A stretch of 64,000 nucleotides of DNA from Clostridia bacterium (GTDB lineage Bacteria; Bacillota; Clostridia; Christensenellales; CAG-138), in assembly GCA_016292635.1 (NCBI GenBank), contig JAEDIC010000010.1, positions 1-64,000 of the forward strand, in the 5' to 3' direction. The notes under the pieces were generated by a model. That model was not told the DNA's origin. It searched no databases and saw only the letters and a program-made list of their open reading frames with translations. The first letter of the stretch is position 1, and every line of letters starts with the position of its first letter. Position numbers and translations under genes: made by a program. Shown here piece after piece: positions 8,528-16,417 of the stretch.

Positions 8528-9942
8528 TGAACGACCAGGTGTTCGAAATAATAAAAGCCGTATTGGACGGCATAAACATTTTTTTCATTGTTTATATGAT
8601 AGGGTATTCCTCCTTTCTGTTTTTGGCGGTAGTAATAGGTTCGTCCGAGCTTTACAGTAAAAAGCAGCAGGAAAAGCTGAAAAACACATTATTGCGGGAC
8701 TACTATATTCCCGTAAGCATTATTGTCCCAGCGTATAACGAGGAGGTTACGGTTGTTGAGACGGTGAAATCGCTTCTCGCCCTTGAATATAAGCTCTATG
8801 AAATTATTATTGTAGACGACGGCTCAAAGGATTCTACATCTAAAAAGCTTATAGAAGCGTTTAATATGCAACCTATACGGAGACCAATACAAAGAAAAAT
8901 CCCCTGTCAACCCGAAGAGTTTATTTATGAAACCGCTATGCAAAAGGTCCCTCTTACCCTAATACGCAAAAAGAACGGCGGAAAAGCCGACTCCCTAAAT
9001 ATGGGAATTAACGCCTGCCGTTATCCCTATTTCATTTGTATGGATGCCGACTCGGTGCTTCAGCACGATTCGTTAAGCAGAATAGTACGACCCTTGCTTG
9101 AAAATGAAAACGTTGTGGCGGTGGGCGGGGTTGTCCGTCCCTGTAACGGCGCGGAGCTGGAAAGAGGAAAGGTGAAAAAATATAAATTTCCAATCAATAT
9201 TCTTGCCTGTATGCAGGTGCTTGAATACGACCGCTCGTTTTTAGCCTCAAGAATTTTGTTTGATAAATTTAACGGCTCGCTTATAATTTCGGGAGCCTTC
9301 GGCCTGTTTAAAAAGGATACGGTCGTTGAGGCGGGTGGATATGACCATTCAACAATGGGAGAGGATATGGAGCTTGTAGTTAAGCTGCACGAATACTGTG
9401 TTGTAAACGACATTCCGTATTGTATTAAATATGCTACCGACGCTATCTGCTGGTCGCAGGCACCCGAACGCTTGCGAGATCTATGCAAGCAAAGAAAGCG
9501 CTGGCATTTAGGACTTTTCCAAAGCATGTGGAAGCACAGAATAATGCTGTTTAACCCAAAATTCGGACTGGTTGGTATAATCTCGTATTTTTATTTTTTA
9601 GTTTACGAGCTGCTTTCGCCGTTTATTGAAATATTCGGAGTCGCTTCAATGCTTGTGGCCTTTGCGATTGACCTTATAAACGTTCCGTTTATGCTACTGT
9701 TTTTCCTTATTTACGCGGTATTCGGCTGCGTTTTAACCTTGACGGCCTTCTTTGCGCGAACTCAAACCATTGATTTGAAAATTTCCCCCGGCGACATTGC
9801 AAAAGCCGTTTCGCTTTGCTTTTTTGAAATATGCGTACTGCGCTTTGTGCTGGCGTTTGTGCGGGCAACGGCGTTTGTGGGCTATAAAAAGAAAAAGCTT
9901 AACTGGGGCAGAATAGAACGCAAAAAAATTAATATTCAATAA
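8524..9942 (+). CDS. Processive family 2 glycosyltransferase (polysaccharide synthase)
   Basis: This 472-aa membrane synthase has a TM helix near 15-40 and a GT-A domain at about 60-330 with the full processive set: VDDGS, MDADS, GED and QRKRW. At least three C-terminal TM helices follow (about 345-445). This matches the BcsA/PgaC/NdvC type that polymerises and extrudes a beta-linked glycan. There is no PilZ domain in the chain, so c-di-GMP control is unlikely to act directly on this subunit and probably works through the riboswitch. The start overlaps the HEAT gene (ATGATGA). It is the most likely polymer-making enzyme of the locus. The sugar cannot be read from sequence, though the deacetylase hints at an N-acetylated sugar. 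Confidence 0.9.
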   Translation: MMNDQVFEIIKAVLDGINIFFIVYMIGYSSFLFLAVVIGSSELYSKKQQEKLKNTLLRDYYIPVSIIVPAYNEEVTVVETVKSLLALEYKLYEIIIVDDGSKDSTSKKLIEAFNMQPIRRPIQRKIPCQPEEFIYETAMQKVPLTLIRKKNGGKADSLNMGINACRYPYFICMDADSVLQHDSLSRIVRPLLENENVVAVGGVVRPCNGAELERGKVKKYKFPINILACMQVLEYDRSFLASRILFDKFNGSLIISGAFGLFKKDTVVEAGGYDHSTMGEDMELVVKLHEYCVVNDIPYCIKYATDAICWSQAPERLRDLCKQRKRWHLGLFQSMWKHRIMLFNPKFGLVGIISYFYFLVYELLSPFIEIFGVASMLVAFAIDLINVPFMLLFFLIYAVFGCVLTLTAFFARTQTIDLKISPGDIAKAVSLCFFEICVLRFVLAFVRATAFVGYKKKKLNWGRIERKKINIQ

Positions 9943-9956
9943 AGGGGTGTGTTTTT

Positions 9957-10409
9957 ATGGATAAGGGAATAATTAAAAGCGCGTTTTTCGGTTATTCAAA
10001 AACAAGCGTCTGTGGGTATATCGCATCAATAAACGAGGAATTCAGCCGTCAGCTTTTAGAGCTGGAAAAGGAGCATAAAAAAGAAAAGGAGGAGCTTAAA
10101 GGAAAGCTCGACGCCGCAGAAAAAGAGCTTGACGAGTACAAAAAAGCTCACGGCGATATTGCTAATGCCTTGCTGGAGGCCCAGCAATATGCCGCTTCAT
10201 TAAAGCAAAGGGCCGAGGCGGAAAACGAGCGCCTTATCGCCGAAAACAAAAGCCGGCATAAGGAGCAGACCGAAAGGCTGGCGCTTTATGCTGCCTCGAT
10301 TGATTGGCTTAGGAGCGAGCTGTCCGCCTTTACCACCGATACCGACAGGAAGCTAGCCGATTATTATGAGCGGGCAGCTGATATAGAGAAAGAATTTGAG
10401 GAAGCTTAG
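9957..10409 (+). CDS. DivIVA-like coiled-coil protein
   Basis: This is a 150-aa protein. The N-terminal 25 residues (FFGYSKTSVCGYIASINEEF) resemble the membrane-targeting DivIVA/GpsB motif with its aromatic-GY-x4-V pattern. From about residue 30 to 145 the protein is a continuous charged coiled coil rich in Glu, Lys and Ala. There is no signal peptide. It has a strong AAAGGGGTG site and lies between the GT2 and EAL genes. If the DivIVA likeness is real, it could place the synthase at septa or poles. That is inference from motif and context, and the similarity is short. Confidence 0.65.
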   Translation: MDKGIIKSAFFGYSKTSVCGYIASINEEFSRQLLELEKEHKKEKEELKGKLDAAEKELDEYKKAHGDIANALLEAQQYAASLKQRAEAENERLIAENKSRHKEQTERLALYAASIDWLRSELSAFTTDTDRKLADYYERAADIEKEFEEA

Positions 10410-10411
10410 AT

Positions 10412-12325
10412 ATGATGAAAAAAATAACCGCGGTAATTACGGCTTGCCTGATTTTTATAAGCCCCGCCCTTAGCGTATCCGCCGCAGTAGAATACACGTC
10501 CGAGCCCACAGGCGGGAAAACGGTTTATGTCGCGGGGAATCCCGATATGTATCCGATAGAATACTATGATTCAAGCACAAAGACCTATAAAGGTATTCTG
10601 CCCGATTTGTATGCAGAAATTTCCGAAAGCACGGGGCTTGGTTTTACATATATCCGCAGCGGGAGCAAAAACGAACAAAACCGCCTTGTCAAAAACAAAC
10701 AGGCTGAAATAATATCCGCCCATATTAAGGGAGAGGTGGGGGAACTTAACGACTCGATATTGCTGGTTTCATTTGAAAAGGATGGGGAAACCGTTGAGGT
10801 TTGTATCGGATTTACCGATATTGCCGACAGCTCCGTATCTTCCCCTGTTAAGGAAGCAATTGAAAAAATCACAGACAGCGAGCTTTTGGCACTTGCATTA
10901 CAGACAGCGGTACAGACCCCCAAAACCGTATCGGTACGGTGGTTGATTATCGGAATTATTGTGTTGCTGGTTGTTATTGCTGTTTTGGTGGCTCTGGCAG
11001 TAAAAAATAAAATAAAGACTCAAAGGAATTTGCAGGATAAGCTTACCGACCCACTTACGGGAATAGGCAATGACAAATATTTTGAGCAGAATTTTTACCA
11101 CTTTATTACACCGGCCTCTTACAGCTTATATTATATTACGTATATTTCGCTTAATCTGCAGAGGGTAGAAAAATATTTTAGCACAACCGAAACGGAAGAA
11201 ATTGAGCGCTGTGCCGCAAATGTTCTGTCCTCTTTCGCAGGAGAGCTTGATTTTGCGGCAAGAATCGGAAGCGGTGTGTTTCTTTGCGCTTTTCAGTGCC
11301 CATCCGAGGAGGAAATGGGCGTGAGAGCAACCGAGCTGCTTGATAAACTGAACGCTTATAAGGAAAAGTTTTTTGAGGAATGCCGCGCTCATTTCAGGGC
11401 AGGTATATTTCATTTGAATTCGGCAAACATTCCTTTTGAAACGGCTTTGTTAAATTCCCGTCAGGCCTATATTTTTGCGCATCAAAACAAATTGCCCTAT
11501 ACATTTGCCACTGCCGAGTTTCTTAACAAAGAAGCAACAAAATCAAAGCTTCAAAGAAAGCTGGCCGACGCAATTAAAAATAATGAGTTTAAGCTGTATA
11601 TGCAATTTATTGTAGATGCAAAAAGCGGCGGCATAAAAGGTGCGGAAGCACTTTCCCGTTGGCATAATCCCGAGGACGGCGTTTTATTGCCCACGAGCTA
11701 TATCGACGCTATGATTACCTCGGGTATCATAGAACATTTGGATTTTCATATTTTTGAAGAAGTATGCCGTCAGCTGGAAAAATGGTCAAAAACCGATAAA
11801 AAGCATTTATGGATCTCCTGTAATTTTACGAGAGCAACCGTTTCCAAAAGTAATTATTTCAAGCGCTTTGAAGAAATAGTAAATAAATACTCTTTTGAAC
11901 GGGACAAGCTTATAATAGAGCTAACCGAAGATGCTCTTGCTGATAACAAAGCGGTGGCTTTTCAAAATATTTTAGCCTGCAAAAAATTAGGGTTCAAGGT
12001 TGCTCTTGACGATTTAGGAAGCGGATGTTCCTCTTTCAGAGATTTGTGCGACTATCCGATTGATATGATTAAAATAGACCGTCATATCGTGGCAAAATCC
12101 ATAACTCCGCGCGGAAATGCACTTTTACGCGGTATCGTAAAGTTTGCACACGATTTGGAAATAAAGGTGCTTTGCGAGGGTGTGGAAACCGAAAAGGAAA
12201 ATATAAATTCCAAAAATGCGGAATGCGACTATATCCAAGGCTATTATTATTCCCATGTGCTGCCGCAGGAAGAAACGGACGCTTTCCTCGTGAAATATCA
12301 AAAAACAAACAATTTAAACACTTAA
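10412..12325 (+). CDS. Membrane EAL phosphodiesterase with degenerate GGDEF and SBP-like sensor
   Basis: This 637-aa protein has a signal peptide, then a short extracytoplasmic domain (about 30-165) resembling a family-3 solute-binding fold (YIEYYDS...GILPDLYAEISESTG). A single TM helix follows (about 175-200), then a GGDEF domain whose signature is replaced by RIGSGVF, and an EAL domain from about 370. EAL residues are intact: EALSRW, the acidic ELTEDA, DDLGSG, MIKID and EGVET. The expected activity is c-di-GMP hydrolysis under control of an outside ligand and possibly of GTP bound to the dead GGDEF. It is the last gene of the riboswitch operon, so it should close a negative feedback loop on the system's own inducer. 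Confidence 0.9.
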   Translation: MMKKITAVITACLIFISPALSVSAAVEYTSEPTGGKTVYVAGNPDMYPIEYYDSSTKTYKGILPDLYAEISESTGLGFTYIRSGSKNEQNRLVKNKQAEIISAHIKGEVGELNDSILLVSFEKDGETVEVCIGFTDIADSSVSSPVKEAIEKITDSELLALALQTAVQTPKTVSVRWLIIGIIVLLVVIAVLVALAVKNKIKTQRNLQDKLTDPLTGIGNDKYFEQNFYHFITPASYSLYYITYISLNLQRVEKYFSTTETEEIERCAANVLSSFAGELDFAARIGSGVFLCAFQCPSEEEMGVRATELLDKLNAYKEKFFEECRAHFRAGIFHLNSANIPFETALLNSRQAYIFAHQNKLPYTFATAEFLNKEATKSKLQRKLADAIKNNEFKLYMQFIVDAKSGGIKGAEALSRWHNPEDGVLLPTSYIDAMITSGIIEHLDFHIFEEVCRQLEKWSKTDKKHLWISCNFTRATVSKSNYFKRFEEIVNKYSFERDKLIIELTEDALADNKAVAFQNILACKKLGFKVALDDLGSGCSSFRDLCDYPIDMIKIDRHIVAKSITPRGNALLRGIVKFAHDLEIKVLCEGVETEKENINSKNAECDYIQGYYYSHVLPQEETDAFLVKYQKTNNLNT

Positions 12326-12412
12326 TTCTCTGAGCGATTTATTTAATGCTTACTGAACAACATACAAACCCCTCATAATTAGTGAAAACGCTGACAAATC
12401 GATGGGGTGGTA

Positions 12413-12421
12413 TGGTATAAT
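12413..12421 (+). promoter_or_regulatory. Extended -10 promoter of the first GGDEF gene
   Basis: TATGGTATAAT contains TG-N-TATAAT (TG at 413-414, TATAAT 416-421). A weak CTGACA lies 19 bp upstream at 391-396. This separates the GGDEF gene from the riboswitch operon. The rest of 12326-12522 shows no gene. Confidence 0.55.
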
Positions 12422-12522
12422 AAGTGTAAGAAAAAATGCGAAAAAGCGTTAAATAATTGGCGTTCAGAGTGATCAGATTGCTTTTATTCAATAGACGTTA
12501 TTTATGGATGAGGAATACTTAT

Positions 12523-14139
12523 ATGCGGAAAAAAACAAAGCTAAGATTTTCGGCTGTGACGTATGCGGCTCTGTCAGTGCTGTTTATCGTGTTTTGTGTT
12601 TATATGCTGGTTGCAGAACATAATGAAGTGCATACTGTGCGAAGTGAGCCTTCCTATAAAACGGTAACCGATGCTTTGGTAAAAGAAATTGAGGATTCTT
12701 CGGCTCCCGTGGGCGTGCGTAAGCAATACAGCTTTACGGTTGAAAACACAAATACCGGCGATGCTTCACTGATTTTTTATACGGTGCATCAGTTTGCCGA
12801 GGCGCAGCTTGACGGCGAAACGGTTTACAGCTTGACTTCAGGTAATAATGGTATCGGCGATTCCCCAAGCAGTAATTGGACGGTGATTCCGCTTTATCCA
12901 TCCGACAGCGGACGGCAGGTTACGGTAACGATAACCCCTGTTTATAAAAGCGTTATAAACCGCGAGGTTGAGTTTGCCGTAGGTTCAAAATACGCTTTTT
13001 TTGCCGGGCGTCTCAAAATTGACCTGCCGCAGATCGTGCTGTCGGCGTTGTGCATTTTAATGGGTGTTTTGCTTATTACGGTGCAGCTGCAAATGGTTTT
13101 GAGCAAAAAAACCTCTTCGTGGGACAATTTTTATCTGGGCAATTTTTCTTTGCTTATGGGTATATGGCGTATTACGGACACGCGGTTTTCTTCGCTAATG
13201 TTTGCAAACTATGCGAAGGCTTTAGGTTACATAACCATATTTGCGCTCTTTATATTGCCTGTTCCGCTAATGCTTTTTATCGACGAGCTCCACGCAGGCA
13301 AACGCCGCTTCCTTCTTAGAACTGCCGCAATTGCAACTGGCGCAGCGGCATTCTGCGCTGTAATGCTTCAGGTTTTGGGCATTGCAGAGCTGCGTGAAAT
13401 GCTTGTGCTATGCCATATAATGCTTGTTATAGATATTGCAATTTTAGTTTTTGACGTAATGTTTTATGCTACCGAAAGTAATAGAGAGCGCAATGCACGG
13501 TTGTTTATTACATTGCTTGCGGCGGGGAGTGTTTTAGATTTGTTTTATTATTATTTCAAAGGCACATCTTCAGGTATGACGGCTACGCTGATCGTTTTTT
13601 TGATTTGCTCAGTCTACGAGTTTGTAGTAAATATTTTTGATGTAAGCAGAAAAGTGTATGTAGACGAAAAAACAAAGCTGTTTAACAGAATTTGCTTTGA
13701 CGAATTTATAAAAGAAAATGTGCTCGATAATGAAACGATAGGCGTGATGATGCTTGATTTAAACAATTTAAAGCATATTAACGATACCTTAGGACATGAG
13801 GTAGGCGATAAAATGATTGTCGAGTTTGCCGAAATTTTACGCAACACTGTAGGCAGTTCGGAATTTTTGTGTCGTTGGGGCGGTGATGAATTCGTTGTTA
13901 TTGTAAGAAATGCAAATAGACAAAGGCTCGCAGATTACGTTTTAGAAATAAATAAAGCAGTAGACAAGCATAACAGTTTAGGTAAAGGGACAAGTATATA
14001 TTTTGCCTGCGGATTCGCGCTTTCAAGTGACTTTCCGACGCTTTCGAAGCATGAGCTTCTTGCAAAGGCAGACGAGTTTATGTACAAAGACAAGCAACGC
14101 TGGCATGATAAATATTCATATGATTTGCGAGGAAATTAA
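12523..14139 (+). CDS. Membrane diguanylate cyclase (GGDEF)
   Basis: The protein has an N-terminal anchor, an extracellular domain of roughly 130 residues resembling the 7TMR-DISM sensor region, about seven TM helices, and a C-terminal GGDEF domain. The catalytic motifs are complete: DLNNLKHINDTLGHEVGD and RWGGDEF. No RxxD inhibitory site is seen four residues before GGDEF, so product feedback on the enzyme is not expected. I chose ATG 12523 because GAGG lies 7 bases upstream. A TTG frame reaches back to 12457, with another ATG at 12508. The gene has its own promoter. It is a likely local source of the c-di-GMP read by the riboswitch. Confidence 0.9.
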   Translation: MRKKTKLRFSAVTYAALSVLFIVFCVYMLVAEHNEVHTVRSEPSYKTVTDALVKEIEDSSAPVGVRKQYSFTVENTNTGDASLIFYTVHQFAEAQLDGETVYSLTSGNNGIGDSPSSNWTVIPLYPSDSGRQVTVTITPVYKSVINREVEFAVGSKYAFFAGRLKIDLPQIVLSALCILMGVLLITVQLQMVLSKKTSSWDNFYLGNFSLLMGIWRITDTRFSSLMFANYAKALGYITIFALFILPVPLMLFIDELHAGKRRFLLRTAAIATGAAAFCAVMLQVLGIAELREMLVLCHIMLVIDIAILVFDVMFYATESNRERNARLFITLLAAGSVLDLFYYYFKGTSSGMTATLIVFLICSVYEFVVNIFDVSRKVYVDEKTKLFNRICFDEFIKENVLDNETIGVMMLDLNNLKHINDTLGHEVGDKMIVEFAEILRNTVGSSEFLCRWGGDEFVVIVRNANRQRLADYVLEINKAVDKHNSLGKGTSIYFACGFALSSDFPTLSKHELLAKADEFMYKDKQRWHDKYSYDLRGN

Positions 14140-14175
14140 AAATAGGTTATCGGTTTAGCGTTAGGGGAGATAGGT

Positions 14176-15267
14176 ATGAAGGTGTTTAAAAAACTTTGGC
14201 AAATTATGTTCTATTCGGGGATTTCAAAAAAGGAATACGCAGGTATTCGTTGCGAAATTCGCAAACACAATCATAAACGGTTTCAATCCTTTTCTTTCGT
14301 AGCAATAGTATTTTTGTCGATTATGGTTGTAATCGCTTATACAAACAAAAAACTTAACGCTAACTATTGGAATTATTTGGTGCCCTTGATAATTCTGGTG
14401 CTCATGCTTTTGGCAGACGTTTGGTTTGCGTCTGAGCATCCGTATGTATGCAAGGCGTTTATCTATGTGTTTATATCGATGCTTGCGGTGCTTGCTATTG
14501 CCATAGGAACCTTTGAAAATAAAGAACAGACAGCAGGCACGTTTCTTGCATTTTTACTGGTTATTCCCTTGCTGTTTGTAATGAGGCCTATTGAAAATGT
14601 GGTTTACATTACCTTTTTCGACATTCTTTTCATTATCGCTTCAGGCGCAGTAAAGGAAAGGGCGCTTTTTGAGGTTGATATGATAAACGCAATTGTATTT
14701 GGATGTATCAGCATAATAATATCGACATATATGACAACCGTCTCAGTTGAAAATTTTGTTATGAAAGACGCCTTGCTGCATTTAGCAGAGACAGACCAAC
14801 TGACGCAGTTGCCTAATCGTACCTGCTATGAGCGTAATTTGCAGAATTATCCGACCGTTTGCCAGATAAATCTAGCGTGTATTTATGTGGATATAAACGG
14901 CCTGCATGAATTAAACGAGCAAAAAGGTCACTACGCCGGCGATATTATGTTGCAATATGTTGCTGACTCTCTTAAAGAGCAGTTCGGTCATTTACATACC
15001 TATCGCATAGGCGGCGATGAATTTGTCGTTTTTTCTGTCGACACCGACTCACAAACGCTTGAAGAAAAAATTAAAAGGTTTGAGCAAAAGCTAAATGAAA
15101 ACAGCTATTACGCATCTGTCGGTTATGAAATTCAAGACGTGGACAGCATTGATGTTTATAGGCTTGTTAAAGCAGCAGAGGATAAAATGTATTTGGCTAA
15201 GCAAAAGTTCTACGGGCAAAATACAATCACGCGTTGTCGCAATCTTGATAAGGCTTTAAACGGATAA
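14176..15267 (+). CDS. Membrane diguanylate cyclase (GGDEF), second
   Basis: This 363-aa protein has about five or six TM helices between residues 35 and 195 and no sizeable outside domain. A C-terminal GGDEF domain follows. Motifs DINGLHELNEQKGHYAGD and RIGGDEF are intact, and no RxxD I-site is seen. It lies 36 bases behind the first cyclase with a GGGGAG ribosome site and probably shares its transcript. The membrane part resembles MASE-type integral sensors in layout, but I cannot name the class. Two cyclases and one phosphodiesterase next to a c-di-GMP riboswitch operon suggest a dedicated signalling set. Confidence 0.9.
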   Translation: MKVFKKLWQIMFYSGISKKEYAGIRCEIRKHNHKRFQSFSFVAIVFLSIMVVIAYTNKKLNANYWNYLVPLIILVLMLLADVWFASEHPYVCKAFIYVFISMLAVLAIAIGTFENKEQTAGTFLAFLLVIPLLFVMRPIENVVYITFFDILFIIASGAVKERALFEVDMINAIVFGCISIIISTYMTTVSVENFVMKDALLHLAETDQLTQLPNRTCYERNLQNYPTVCQINLACIYVDINGLHELNEQKGHYAGDIMLQYVADSLKEQFGHLHTYRIGGDEFVVFSVDTDSQTLEEKIKRFEQKLNENSYYASVGYEIQDVDSIDVYRLVKAAEDKMYLAKQKFYGQNTITRCRNLDKALNG

Positions 15268-15528
15268 AGAGGGCAACGACGGATTCTTTATTATCCCGTA
15301 AATATGTGGATTACAGAGTGCAGAACTCGATATTTAGACTTAGACACCCAACTACAGTTCTCATCTGCCTTGACGATAGAATGATAGAAATATGGATAGA
15401 TTGGTAATTGACCTCCAACCAAATGGTCCTTATTACCACAAAGTTGGGCGGGATATAGTCAGCATGAATGTTGTTCAATTAAATTATATAATGAATGGAC
15501 GCTATAATCCAACAAAGGGGTAAAACAT
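15268..15528. other. Intergenic boundary between AT-rich block and conserved block
   Basis: There is no convincing gene here. On the minus strand one frame stays open for about 50 codons (roughly 15456 to 15297, ending in ...HSVIHIFTG-stop). It has no start or ribosome site and matches nothing I know, so it may be the tail of a lost gene. TATAAT-like elements at 15487-15492 and 15503-15508 could serve the downstream hydrolase, but no matching -35 is evident. Confidence 0.4.
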
Positions 15529-16284
15529 ATGAAACAGAGAGAAATACTCATTAAATCCACCATGGACGGCACAATGCAGCCGTCGCTGTTCTATAAGTCC
15601 GAATCCAATGAAAAGCGGCCGCTGCTGGTGGGCCTGCATACATGGAGCTATGACAGATTTAACCAGATAGAAAATATGCTGCCCTATGCCGAGAAGTATG
15701 ACTTTAACCTGCTGCTGCCGGAATTTCGCGGCAACAACCTGCCGGAGAATCCAAACTGCACAAAGGCCTGCGGCTCGGAGTACGCAAAGCAGGATATACA
15801 GGATGCTATTGACTACGTTATCGCAAACGAGAATGTGGATGCTGAAAATGTATTTCTGCTGGGATTGAGCGGCGGTGGACACATGGCGCTGCTGATGGCG
15901 GGTAAGTGCCCTGAGTATTTCAAGGCAATAGGCTCCTATGTGCCTATCACCGACCTTAAGCAATTTCACGACCAAAGCGAGTTTTACCGGGACGGTCTTT
16001 TAGCCTGCTGTAGCGGAAGCGAGGAGGAGATGATCGCCCGCTCGCCAGTAACATACATTGACACCATCGCAAAGGCTAATATAAAGATATTCCACGGAAA
16101 GTTCGATCCCGAGGTATCCGTTACCCACAGCATAAAGCTGTTTAATATGACAATGGAAAAGTATCCCGAATCCACAATCTATCTTGATATATTCGACGGG
16201 GGACACGAGATAGACATGGAAGCTGCAATGTACTGGCTGATATCCCAGTACAAAAAGGCGGAAAAAACTGCGGTAACAGGCTAA
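15529..16284 (+). CDS. Alpha/beta hydrolase (prolyl oligopeptidase/dienelactone hydrolase-like)
   Basis: This 251-aa cytosolic protein has the nucleophile elbow GLSGGG (Ser about 111) and oxyanion-loop sequence LHTWSYD. The acid is in KFDPEVS (about 190) and the His in GGHEID (about 224), so the triad is complete. The fold resembles acyl-peptidase or acetyl-esterase members of the S9/DLH group. There is no signal peptide, and the substrate is unknown. The ATG has an AAAGGGG site. The base composition already looks like that of the downstream conserved genes and unlike the preceding block. It stands alone, with its own terminator after it. Confidence 0.8.
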   Translation: MKQREILIKSTMDGTMQPSLFYKSESNEKRPLLVGLHTWSYDRFNQIENMLPYAEKYDFNLLLPEFRGNNLPENPNCTKACGSEYAKQDIQDAIDYVIANENVDAENVFLLGLSGGGHMALLMAGKCPEYFKAIGSYVPITDLKQFHDQSEFYRDGLLACCSGSEEEMIARSPVTYIDTIAKANIKIFHGKFDPEVSVTHSIKLFNMTMEKYPESTIYLDIFDGGHEIDMEAAMYWLISQYKKAEKTAVTG

Positions 16285-16304
16285 AGAGCATTATGATTAT
16301 TTAA

Positions 16305-16331
16305 GACGCATCGCATTGACGGTGCGTTTTT
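16305..16331 (+). terminator. Terminator of the hydrolase gene
   Basis: GACGCATCG and CGGTGCGTT pair around a short loop, followed by TTTT. It lies 20 bases after the stop. Confidence 0.75.
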
Positions 16332-16359
16332 ACTTTGGGTCATGGCAGCGCCGGGCCAC

Positions 16360-16388
16360 TTGAAGAAACAGGCCAAAAAGGATATAAT
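16360..16388 (+). promoter_or_regulatory. miaB: Promoter of the miaB-mutSL block
   Basis: TTGAAG (16360-16365), a 17-bp spacer and TATAAT (16383-16388) lie 30 bases before the miaB ATG. This is probably the main promoter of the long plus-strand block miaB to ynbB. Confidence 0.7.
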
Positions 16389-16417
16389 AAAATTGATAAA
16401 ATATGCAGAGGTACTAA

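Noticed and set aside
15330..15350. Similarity of the minus strand (GGTGTCTAA) to part of the c-di-GMP riboswitch
   Set aside because: Only about nine bases match and the GACGCAAAG core is absent, so this is not a second riboswitch.
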